DNA of 7,401 nucleotides from Caulobacteraceae bacterium (GTDB lineage Bacteria > Pseudomonadota > Alphaproteobacteria > Caulobacterales > Caulobacteraceae), in assembly GCA_003136615.1 (NCBI GenBank), contig PLFA01000206.1:1-7401 (forward strand). The letters run 5' to 3'. Shown here one piece after another: positions 1 to 6,784 of the stretch. The translations under genes were made by a program, and so were the position numbers. Each line of letters opens with the position of its first letter. Position 1 is the first letter of the stretch. The notes below the pieces were generated by a model that saw nothing but the letters and a program-made list of their open reading frames with translations, searched no databases and was not told the origin of the DNA.

Positions 1-590
1 AGGTGGTCGGGGGTGATGTTGAGGATGATGGCGACGTCGGCCTTGAGGCTCGAGGTGAGGTCGAGCTGGTAGGACGACAGCTCCAGCACATAGACGGCGC
101 CGCCGTGCATGTCCTCCAGGCCGAGCACGCCGACGCCGATATTGCCGCCGATGCGGGTGTCGCGGCCGGCCTCGTGCAGCACATGACCGATCAGGGCGGT
201 GGTGGTGGATTTGCCGTTGGTGCCGGTGACCGCGACCACGGCCGGGCGCTTGTGATCGGGCGCCGCGGCGACGGCTCGGGCGAACAGCTCGATATCGCCG
301 ATGATCTCCACCCCGGCGGCCTGGGCGCGCTCCACGGTCCAATGCGGCTTAGGGTGTGTCAGGGGGACGCCCGGCGAGAGCACCAGCGCGGCGAAGTCTG
401 ACCAGTCGGCGGTTGTCAGGTCGGTGAGGGTGAGGCCCTCGGCGGCGGCGAGCGCGCGCGCGGCGGGGTTCTCGTCCCAGCAGGCGAGGCTTGCGCCGCC
501 CGCGATCAGGGCGTGAGCGGCGGCTAGCCCTGAGCGGGCCAGGCCAAAAATGGCGACGGTGCGATCAGCGAAGGCGGCAACGGGGATCAT
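1..590 (-). CDS. murD: UDP-N-acetylmuramoyl-L-alanine--D-glutamate ligase MurD (N-terminal part, cut by window edge)
   Basis: Cytoplasmic ATP-dependent ligase that adds D-glutamate to UDP-MurNAc-L-Ala, the second peptide-forming step of peptidoglycan precursor synthesis. The reading frame opens with ATG at 590 and stays open to the left edge, giving 196 complete codons, less than half of the roughly 450-470 residues usual for MurD. Visible are the N-terminal Rossmann-like UDP-binding domain (VAIFGLARSG, residues 12-21), LSPGVP at 71-76, the P-loop TGTNGKSTT at 122-130 with K127, GGNIG at 148-152, the family signature ELSSYQL at 170-176, and NITPDH at the cut end. The central ATPase domain is therefore incomplete and the C-terminal domain is missing. 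The ATG is chosen because the protein then begins only a few residues before the Rossmann strand. It follows mraY after 16 bases, the only non-overlapping junction here. The TGAGGGG at the mraY stop may serve as a distant ribosome binding site. Identification is very secure; truncation is due only to the window. Confidence 0.96.
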   Translation of the reverse strand, partial: MIPVAAFADRTVAIFGLARSGLAAAHALIAGGASLACWDENPAARALAAAEGLTLTDLTTADWSDFAALVLSPGVPLTHPKPHWTVERAQAAGVEIIGDIELFARAVAAAPDHKRPAVVAVTGTNGKSTTTALIGHVLHEAGRDTRIGGNIGVGVLGLEDMHGGAVYVLELSSYQLDLTSSLKADVAIILNITPDH

Positions 591-606
591 GGGCGTGCGG
601 GGCCCC

Positions 607-1719
607 TCACCGCAGCTTGAGGGTCGAAAGACCCAGCAAGGCCAGCATGATGGCCACGATCCAGAAGCGGATGACCACGGTGGGCTCAGACCAGCCCAGG
701 CGCTCGAAATGGTGGTGGATCGGGGCCATGAGGAAGACCCGCCGGCCCGTGCGCTTGAACCACAGGACCTGGATGATCACCGACACCGTCTCGACGACGA
801 AAAGGCCGCCGACAATGCCGAGCACAATCTCATGCTTGGTGGCCACGGCGATAGCGCCGAGCGCGCCCCCGAGGGATAGGGCTCCGCTATCGCCCATGAA
901 AATCCGCGCTGGCGGCGCATTGTACCAGAGGAAGCCCAGCCCCGCGCCGACCATGGCCGCGCAGAGGATGGCCACCTCCCCGGCGCCGGGGACGAAATGC
1001 AGCTGCAGGTAGTCGGCGAAACGGAAATTGCCGACCAGATAGGCGATGAGCCCGAAGGTGGCGGCGGCGATCATCACCGGCACGGTGGCCAAGCCATCCA
1101 GGCCATCGGTGAAGTTCACAGCGTTCGACGCGCCGACGATGATGAAGGCGCCAAAGACCAGATAGAACCAGGAGAGATTGACCAGGGCCCGCTTGAAGAT
1201 CGGGAAGGCCACGGAGGTGGAGAGGTTCGCCCCCTCCGGCGAATGCTGGGCGAAGACCACCATGACGGCCACAGCCACGATGGCGATCAGGCTCTCGGCC
1301 ACGAGCCGCAAGCGCCCCGAGAGTCCCGCCGTGGTCTGTTTGGTGACCTTGGCGTAGTCATCCATGAACCCGAGCGCGCCGAAGCTCAAAGTGACCATGA
1401 GGACCATCCAGACATAGACATTGGTCAGGTCTCCCCACAGCAGGGTCGCCACCGTGATGCCGGCCAGGAACATCAGGCCGCCCATGGTGGGGGTGCCGGC
1501 CTTTTCGGTGATGTGGCGCTGAATGCCGTCGGTGCGGATGGGCTGGCCCCGACCCTGCTTGGCGCGCATCCAGCGGATGAACCGCGAGCCCATGGCCACC
1601 ACGACGAGCTGCGAGGTCGCAACCGCCAGCCCGCCGCGAAAGGTCAGATAGCGCAGGAGGTTGAGGACCGGGATGTAGTGGTGGTGCTCGGCCAGCCGGA
1701 GATAGAGAAGATACAGCAT
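607..1719 (-). CDS. mraY: Phospho-N-acetylmuramoyl-pentapeptide-transferase MraY (lipid I synthase)
   Basis: Integral inner-membrane enzyme that transfers phospho-MurNAc-pentapeptide from UDP to undecaprenyl phosphate, making lipid I. The 370-residue product is about 10 residues longer than E. coli MraY and appears complete. Many hydrophobic segments alternate with short loops, matching the polytopic family fold. Key motifs are present: KAGTPTMGG (73-81), the aspartate pair MDDY (D120, D121), NFTDGLDGL (202-210), FMGDSGA (274-280, D277), and the histidine loop APIHHHFE (332-339, H335-H337). It ends in STLKLR, a typical MraY terminus. The position after GDSG is alanine where I expect serine (GDxGS). 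A histidine triplet (12-14) sits near the N-terminus. The ATG at 1719 shares one base with the murF stop (TGATG), and GGGAG lies 10 bases upstream, supporting this start and translational coupling. Product and substrate link it directly to MurF, encoded just upstream. Caulobacter-like in its N-terminal region. Confidence 0.98.
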   Translation of the reverse strand: MLYLLYLRLAEHHHYIPVLNLLRYLTFRGGLAVATSQLVVVAMGSRFIRWMRAKQGRGQPIRTDGIQRHITEKAGTPTMGGLMFLAGITVATLLWGDLTNVYVWMVLMVTLSFGALGFMDDYAKVTKQTTAGLSGRLRLVAESLIAIVAVAVMVVFAQHSPEGANLSTSVAFPIFKRALVNLSWFYLVFGAFIIVGASNAVNFTDGLDGLATVPVMIAAATFGLIAYLVGNFRFADYLQLHFVPGAGEVAILCAAMVGAGLGFLWYNAPPARIFMGDSGALSLGGALGAIAVATKHEIVLGIVGGLFVVETVSVIIQVLWFKRTGRRVFLMAPIHHHFERLGWSEPTVVIRFWIVAIMLALLGLSTLKLR

Positions 1720-3128
1720 CAGGCCGTAACTCCCGTGGCGGCGCCGGCGATAAGCGCGGCGGCGATTTGGCTAGCGCGGGAGGCTTTGGATCCCTTCACC
1801 ATCACCGTATCGCCCGGCTCTATGGCCTCGGCGAGGCGGGGGATCAGGGCCTCAGCCTCGACGGTCCAGGCGCCTCGCCGGCCGGGTTCCAGGGCGTCAT
1901 AGAGGCTCTTCATCAGGGGTCCGGCGCAAAAGATGAGATCGATGCCCGCCTGAGCGATCACCGGGGCGAGTGCGGCGTGACGATCAGCGGAGTCGGGCCC
2001 AAGTTCCAGCATATCGGTGAGGGCCGCGATCCGGCGTCCGGATGTCGCGCGGGCGCTCAAGGCGGCCAGGGCCGAGGCCACGGAGATGGGGCTGGCATTA
2101 TAGCTCTCATCGATCAGGGTGAAGACCCCCGACCCCAGAGCCACGTCGCGCGCCGCGCCCCGCCCGGCCAGGGGTTCGAAGGCCGACAGGGCCGCCAAAG
2201 CGGTGTCGAGATCCACCTCCAGGGCCCGGAGCATGAGCAGAGCCGCCAGACTCATGGGACCCCAATGCCGGGCCATCTGGCGGATGGGAAAGGCGATGCG
2301 GCGCCCCTCGACCTCGGCCTTGATACGGGCGCCCTCGGCCCCAGGCTGGAAATCGATCAAGCGCGCCGCGCAGGCCTCGCCTTGGCCGAAGGCCCGAACC
2401 TCCGCCCCGGCCGCGCGGGCCGCACCCGAAAGAGACTCAAACCACCGATTATCGCCATTGAGGACCGCGACGCCGCCAGGCTCGATTCCGGCCAGGATCT
2501 CCGCCTTGGCCTCGGCGACGCCGGCCTCGCCGTCGGGGAAATTCTCCACATGCACGGCCTCCACATTGGTGATGGCCACGGCGTGAGGGCGGACGAGGCG
2601 GGAGAGCGGCGTGATCTCCCCGGCATGGTTCATGCCGATCTCGAAGACGGCGCGGCGCGTGTCCGCCGGCATGCGCGCCAGGGTCAGGGGCACGCCGATA
2701 TGGTTGTTGAAGGACTTCACCGAGCCATGACCATGGCCCGCCAGATTGAGGCCCGCCAGCACCGCCTGGGTGACGCTGGTCTTGCCCACTGACCCGGTGA
2801 CCGCGCCCCGCCGCGCCCCAATTGCCCGGCGACGGGCGGCTTCGCCCAGACGCCCCAGGGCCCGCAGGGTGTCGTCAACCTTGATGCAGGGCTCCGGAGA
2901 GGCCTTGCTCACCAGGGAGCCCGCCGCGCCATGGGCCAGAGCCTGCGGCACGAAGTCATGGCCGTCGCGGGCAGCCGACAGCGCCACGAAGAGATCGCCC
3001 GCCTCCAGCGCGCGGCTATCGGTCTCCACGCCATGGGCGTTGAAGGCCTGGCCCATCAAGACCCCGCCGGTGGCGGCGACGATCTCCTCCGCGGTCCACA
3101 GCGGCGCGGCCGGCGCGCTCTCAGCCAT
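1719..3128 (-). CDS. murF: UDP-N-acetylmuramoyl-tripeptide--D-alanyl-D-alanine ligase MurF
   Basis: Cytoplasmic ligase that adds the dipeptide D-Ala-D-Ala to UDP-MurNAc-tripeptide using ATP, finishing the soluble pentapeptide precursor used by MraY. With the chosen start it is 469 residues, normal for the family. Domain 1 binds the UDP sugar (ETDSRAL, 35-41; GDLFVAL, 44-50). The central ATPase domain has P-loop TGSVGKTS (111-118, K116), FNNHIGVPLTL (140-150), EIGMNHAGEI (163-172) and TNVEAVH (187-193). The C-terminal domain has IDESYNASP (339-347) and VMVKGSKASR (442-451). The segment ARHWGPMSLAA (286-296) has methionine at 292, where relatives I recall have asparagine (HNxxNALAA). The frame is open further upstream to an ATG at 3290, but that extension only overlaps murE and encodes Trp/Arg/Pro-rich sequence unlike MurF, so the ATG at 3128 is preferred. 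This start overlaps the murE end by eight bases; its ribosome binding site is weak, so coupling to murE translation is likely (inference). Confidence 0.96.
   Translation of the reverse strand: MAESAPAAPLWTAEEIVAATGGVLMGQAFNAHGVETDSRALEAGDLFVALSAARDGHDFVPQALAHGAAGSLVSKASPEPCIKVDDTLRALGRLGEAARRRAIGARRGAVTGSVGKTSVTQAVLAGLNLAGHGHGSVKSFNNHIGVPLTLARMPADTRRAVFEIGMNHAGEITPLSRLVRPHAVAITNVEAVHVENFPDGEAGVAEAKAEILAGIEPGGVAVLNGDNRWFESLSGAARAAGAEVRAFGQGEACAARLIDFQPGAEGARIKAEVEGRRIAFPIRQMARHWGPMSLAALLMLRALEVDLDTALAALSAFEPLAGRGAARDVALGSGVFTLIDESYNASPISVASALAALSARATSGRRIAALTDMLELGPDSADRHAALAPVIAQAGIDLIFCAGPLMKSLYDALEPGRRGAWTVEAEALIPRLAEAIEPGDTVMVKGSKASRASQIAAALIAGAATGVTA
1730..1734 (-). promoter_or_regulatory. 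Shine-Dalgarno sequence of mraY
   Basis: GGGAG read on the minus strand, 10 bases before the mraY ATG and inside the last codons of murF. Together with the TGATG stop/start overlap it supports the ATG at 1719 as the mraY start. Called from sequence match and spacing only. Confidence 0.55.
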
Positions 3129-4563
3129 GATCCAGGCCCAGAGCCGCGCGGGTCTCGGCCACATCGTCGAAGGGCAGAACCTCCGAGCCGATGATCTGGC
3201 CCTGTTCGTGCCCCTTGCCCGCCACCACCAGAATATCGCCGGCTTCGAGACCGGCCGCGGCGGCGCGGATGGCGTCGGCGCGGCCCGCAACCTCGATCAG
3301 GCCCGGCGCCCCGGCCAGGATCTCGGCGCGAATGTCGGCGGGGACCTCGGAGCGGGGATTGTCGTCGGTGACGATGGCCATATCGGCCAGACGCGCGGCT
3401 ACGGCGCCCATCAGGGGCCGCTTGCCCCGGTCCCGATCGCCGCCGGCGCCAAACACCACGACCAGCCGGCCCTTCACATGGCCACGCAGGGCGCCGAGCA
3501 CCGTCTCCAGGCCGTCTGGCGTGTGAGCATAGTCCACATAGGCCGCCGCGCCCTTTGCTGAACGTCCGACGCTTTGCAGCCGGCCCGGCGCGCCTTGCAG
3601 GGATTCCAGAGCCGCCATGACGGTCTCGGGCGCCTCGCCGGCGGCGATGCAAAGACCGGCGGCGACGAGGGCGTTGGAAGCCTGGAAATCACCGGCCAGA
3701 GGCAGGTGAATATCATAGCGCGCGCCAAAAACGCGCACGCCCAGGCGCTGGCCCGCCAGACCGGCCTGACGGCTGAGGAGCTTGACCGCTTGGCCACCCG
3801 CCCCCACCGACATGACGCTGTGCCCATGGGTGACCGCGGTGGCCGCAAAGGCGTTATAGGAATCGGAATCGGCATTGAGCACCGCCGTTCCCCCGCGCGG
3901 CAGCAGGGCCTCGAACAGCCGCAGCTTGGCCGCCCGATAGACGCCCATGGTCCCGTGATAATCCAGGTGGTCCTGGGTCAGATTGAGGAAGCCCGCGGCG
4001 GCGAGCTTGACCCCGTCCAGGCGGCGCTGATCGAGACCATGGGACGAGGCCTCCAGGGCCAGATGGGTGACCCCGCCTGTGGCCAGTTCGCAGAGGATGC
4101 GCGCCACATCCGCCGCATCCGGCGTCGTAAGTCCCCCCGGCTCCAGCTGAACATCGCCGGCCAGGACACCCAAGGTCCCCATGCTGGCGGAGGCGTGGCC
4201 GGCGCCCGCGAAAATCTGGCGGCAGAACCCCGCCACCGAGGTCTTGCCGTTGGTGCCCGTGACCGCGACGCAGGTGGCCGGCTGACGGCCCCAGAAGGCG
4301 GCGGCGGCCAGGGCATAGGCCCGGCGCGGATCAGCCACCTGGACCACCGGCGCGGCGAGGCCCGGCAGTTCGGCGCTCGAGAGGACCGCGGCGGCGCCCT
4401 GGGCCAAGGCGGCTGGTACGAAGGCCTTGCCGTCGGACCTAGCGCCTGGGAGGGCGGCGAAGAGGTAGCCTGGCCGCACCTTGCGGCTATCGGCGGTTAC
4501 GCCCTCGATCATGGGATCATCGGCGAGATCGCGTTGCAAAAGATCGGAGAGGCGCGCGCTCAT
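3121..4563 (-). CDS. murE: UDP-N-acetylmuramoyl-L-alanyl-D-glutamate--2,6-diaminopimelate ligase MurE
   Basis: Cytoplasmic ligase adding the third stem-peptide residue to UDP-MurNAc-L-Ala-D-Glu with ATP hydrolysis. The product is 480 residues, close to the usual 480-500. Motifs in order: TADSRKV (23-29, with the uridine-contacting serine S26), P-loop TGTNGKTS (102-109, K107), TTPDA (146-150), EASSHGLDQ (171-179), NLTQDHLDYHG (194-204), YRAAKLRLF (209-217) with K213 as the probable carbamylated lysine, YAHTPDGLE (345-353), FGAGGDRDRGKRP (371-383), and DNPRSE (401-406). The DNPR motif is the known marker for meso-diaminopimelate specificity, as opposed to lysine, so the wall stem peptide is inferred to carry meso-DAP. 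AGKGHEQGQ (448-456) is the typical C-terminal motif. Its ATG overlaps the ftsI stop in an ATGA quartet, with GGGAG 10 bases upstream. Next in the pathway is MurF, whose gene overlaps its 3' end. Confidence 0.98.
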   Translation of the reverse strand: MSARLSDLLQRDLADDPMIEGVTADSRKVRPGYLFAALPGARSDGKAFVPAALAQGAAAVLSSAELPGLAAPVVQVADPRRAYALAAAAFWGRQPATCVAVTGTNGKTSVAGFCRQIFAGAGHASASMGTLGVLAGDVQLEPGGLTTPDAADVARILCELATGGVTHLALEASSHGLDQRRLDGVKLAAAGFLNLTQDHLDYHGTMGVYRAAKLRLFEALLPRGGTAVLNADSDSYNAFAATAVTHGHSVMSVGAGGQAVKLLSRQAGLAGQRLGVRVFGARYDIHLPLAGDFQASNALVAAGLCIAAGEAPETVMAALESLQGAPGRLQSVGRSAKGAAAYVDYAHTPDGLETVLGALRGHVKGRLVVVFGAGGDRDRGKRPLMGAVAARLADMAIVTDDNPRSEVPADIRAEILAGAPGLIEVAGRADAIRAAAAGLEAGDILVVAGKGHEQGQIIGSEVLPFDDVAETRAALGLDHG

Positions 4564-6398
4564 GGCGTCGGCGCTCCCGCATTGGAGGCGACGGCCGTGG
4601 TGGCTCCGGCCGACTGGATGTGAGCCAGGATCGCGGCGGGCACGGCGTCCTTAGGGGCGCCCGGCGCGGGCTCATCGGGCTCACGCGGCCGCCGCGTCAT
4701 GCCCAGGAACGGAGCGATGCGGGCGATGATATGTCCGGCGATCGGGGCGGAGACGGCGCCGCCCGTGGTGAAGCCGCCGGTTTCCGAGGTCACCTTAGGT
4801 TCATCCATCATCACTAGAACGAAGTAGCGGTCCTGATCGAACCCGCCATCGGTGGGAAAGATGGCGGCGAAGGAGGCCAGATTCTTTTTGCCGAGATCGT
4901 AGTGGCCGTTGATAAGCTTGGTGGCGGTGCCGGTCTTGCCGCCCAGATTATAGCCGGGCGCGAGATCATCCGCGAAGCGGCCCGTGCCGTTTGTCGCGTT
5001 GAGGCGCATGAGGCCCAGCATCACCCGCGAGGTGGATTCCTTGATCACCCGACGCCCCGGGGCGGGGGTCTGGCCGGGCGCCAGCTTGTGCAGGGTCAGC
5101 GGCCGATAGACACCGCCATTGAGGATCGCGCTCATGCCCGTGGCGAGGGCCAGCGGGCTCACGGAAATTGACTGGCCAAAGGCCATGGTGGCCACGGCGT
5201 TCTGGCTCATATGGCTGACCGTGAGGGGCCTGGCGGATTCGATCAGCTCGCTGGGCGCCTTCTGGAAGAGGCCGAAGGCATGGAAATAGGCGTCCTCATT
5301 GGCCGCCCCGGCGCGGAGGGCCATCTTGGCCGCGCCGATGTTCGAAGAGTGGGTAAACACCTCCCACAGCGGCAGGGCGCAATCGCCCTTATCATAGTCG
5401 TGGATGATCTGGCCGGGCAGAACCAGCGGCGAGCAGACATCGAAAACGGTGTGGATATTGACCAGGCCCGTATCCAGCCCCTCAGCCAGAGTGAAGACCT
5501 TGAACACCGAACCCGGCTCATAGACCGTGGCGGCGGCGTGATTGACCATGTTTTCCGGCGGCGTGTGCTCCGGCGCATTGGGGTCAAAGGTGGGCCAGCT
5601 CGACATGGCGAGGATCTCGCCCGTGCGGACATTGACCACCATGCCCACGGCGTCCTTGACCCCGAAATGGAGGGCGGCCTTGGTCACCTCATCCTGTAGG
5701 GCGCCCTGGACGCGAAGGTCGATGGAGAGGGGCACGGGCGCGGCGTCCTTGCGCACGGCGCTGTCCAGGGCCCGCTCGGCGCCGGAGAGGCCCCGGCCAT
5801 CGCGGCTGGCCAGACCAATGAGGTGGGCGGCCATATCGCCCAAGGGATAGGCCCGCCCCGGCTCGTCCTGGAAATAAAGGCCCGGTAGGGCGAGGTCATG
5901 CAGTTGATCGCGCGTTTCGGGGCTCAGGTCCCCGGCGATATAGAACTCACCCTTGTCGTGGCTCAGAACGCTGGCCAGGCGCGACCGTGGGACGCCAGGG
6001 AGGATCTTCGTGATCGCATCTAGGGTGGCGGGGGCGTCATAGACCTCCTGGGGGCGCAGATAGAGGCCGTAGCGGACCAGATCCACGGCCAGGATCTCGC
6101 CATTGCGATCCACCAGATCGCTCCTGGCCACGGCCACGGGTTCGCCCACGGCGCCGTGGGATCCCAGATGGGGCAGCAGGGCCGCCTTGGCGGCGAAGAT
6201 CCCCGCATAGACAAAGGCCGCCGCGAACAGGGCCATGACGAAGAAGATGCGCAGGCGCGTATCGTCCCGCGCCTCGCCCGACGCCGCCGCGCGGCTGGTG
6301 GCGCCTTCAATCGTCGCGAGAATGGCCCGCCAGTCCCGCCAGGCCGGAACCTCACGCGGCCCGCCTGGCGTATCAAACGGCGGCTGGGCGACGCTCAT
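4560..6398 (-). CDS. ftsI: Septal peptidoglycan transpeptidase FtsI (penicillin-binding protein 3)
   Basis: Monofunctional class B penicillin-binding protein that cross-links peptidoglycan at the division site, partner of FtsW. It is 612 residues, slightly longer than E. coli FtsI (588). A cytoplasmic tail of about 49 residues comes before a single membrane anchor (about 51-73, Ile/Phe/Ala-rich). The dimerisation/pedestal region follows, with ARSDLVDRNGEILA (91-104), RAYPLGDMAAHLIGLA (182-197) and GLSGAERALD (203-212). The transpeptidase domain has all three active-site motifs: S297-V-F-K300 (nucleophile serine), S351-S-N353, and K488-T-G-T491. FVLVMMDEPK (526-535) is also typical. Beyond about residue 566 a Pro/Ala-rich tail of some 45 residues has no recognisable fold. 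The start overlaps the ftsL stop as ATGA, and GGTGAA lies only three bases upstream, so re-initiation after ftsL is plausible. beta-Lactams that target PBP3-type enzymes would be expected to bind S297 (family knowledge). Confidence 0.97.
   Translation of the reverse strand: MSVAQPPFDTPGGPREVPAWRDWRAILATIEGATSRAAASGEARDDTRLRIFFVMALFAAAFVYAGIFAAKAALLPHLGSHGAVGEPVAVARSDLVDRNGEILAVDLVRYGLYLRPQEVYDAPATLDAITKILPGVPRSRLASVLSHDKGEFYIAGDLSPETRDQLHDLALPGLYFQDEPGRAYPLGDMAAHLIGLASRDGRGLSGAERALDSAVRKDAAPVPLSIDLRVQGALQDEVTKAALHFGVKDAVGMVVNVRTGEILAMSSWPTFDPNAPEHTPPENMVNHAAATVYEPGSVFKVFTLAEGLDTGLVNIHTVFDVCSPLVLPGQIIHDYDKGDCALPLWEVFTHSSNIGAAKMALRAGAANEDAYFHAFGLFQKAPSELIESARPLTVSHMSQNAVATMAFGQSISVSPLALATGMSAILNGGVYRPLTLHKLAPGQTPAPGRRVIKESTSRVMLGLMRLNATNGTGRFADDLAPGYNLGGKTGTATKLINGHYDLGKKNLASFAAIFPTDGGFDQDRYFVLVMMDEPKVTSETGGFTTGGAVSAPIAGHIIARIAPFLGMTRRPREPDEPAPGAPKDAVPAAILAHIQSAGATTAVASNAGAPTP
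4574..4578 (-). promoter_or_regulatory. Shine-Dalgarno sequence of murE
   Basis: GGGAG on the minus strand, 10 bases before the murE ATG and inside the end of ftsI, the same motif and spacing as at mraY. It supports the ATG at 4563 that overlaps the ftsI stop. Called from sequence match and spacing only. Confidence 0.5.
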
Positions 6399-6784
6399 GG
6401 CTTCACCGGCGCAGGGCTATTGTCCGGGGACGGAGCGGTGGGCAGGGGCGGCGGCGGGGGCGCGAGGGCGCCGGCCACGTGGGGCAGGCTGGCGAGGACG
6501 ATCTCCTGCTTGGCCGAAATGGGCGCCAGGCCCAGATATTGGGTGGAGAGGGTCTCGATCCGCGCCGGATCATCCAGGTGGGCCATCTCGGCGTTCAGCA
6601 GGCGAATGCGCTTCTGCTCGTCCTGAATCTGGGCCTCGATGTTGCTGGCGTCGGCGTCTTCCGCGCCCGCCGAGGTCTTGAAGGCATAGCTCGCCAGGGC
6701 GGTCACGATGATCACCATCACCGCGATGATGTCGATGACGCGAAAGCCGCGAACCCGGCGGGTGAAGACGGCCAGGGGGTTCAT
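6395..6784 (-). CDS. ftsL: Cell division protein FtsL
   Basis: Small bitopic membrane protein of the divisome. In characterised bacteria it forms a complex with FtsB and FtsQ and helps activate FtsWI septal synthesis. The product is 129 residues: a short basic cytoplasmic tail (RR and R residues within 9-15), one transmembrane helix (about 16-35, IDIIAVMVIIVTALASYAF), then a periplasmic region with heptad-like charged and hydrophobic spacing (about 47-70, including QIQDEQKRIRLLNAEMAHL) expected to form a coiled coil. DPARIETLSTQYLGLAP (72-88) matches the conserved FtsL segment after the coil. Residues 108-129 form a proline-rich tail with a run of five prolines. FtsL is poorly conserved in sequence, so the call leans on topology, the post-coil motif and position between rsmH and ftsI. 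The ATG overlaps the rsmH stop as ATGA, with no strong ribosome binding site, suggesting coupling. Confidence 0.93.
   Translation of the reverse strand: MNPLAVFTRRVRGFRVIDIIAVMVIIVTALASYAFKTSAGAEDADASNIEAQIQDEQKRIRLLNAEMAHLDDPARIETLSTQYLGLAPISAKQEIVLASLPHVAGALAPPPPPLPTAPSPDNSPAPVKP

Noticed and set aside
997..1902. Plus-strand open frame of 301 codons opposite mraY
   Set aside because: The product is rich in His, Asp, Gly and Glu, the antisense image of hydrophobic membrane codons in mraY. No domain is visible.
1767..2792. Plus-strand open frame of 341 codons opposite murF
   Set aside because: Same composition bias and no family motif; murF on the other strand shows a full set of conserved motifs.
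3129..3290. Upstream extension of murF to an ATG at 3290
   Set aside because: It would overlap murE by 170 bases and add 54 Trp/Arg/Pro-rich residues not seen in MurF. The ATG at 3128 gives a normal family length and N-terminus.
3574..4623. Long open frame of 349 codons on the plus strand
   Set aside because: It lies entirely opposite murE and the end of ftsI. Its predicted product is Gly/Arg/His/Gln-rich with no recognisable motif, as expected from the antisense of GC-rich codons where stops are rare.
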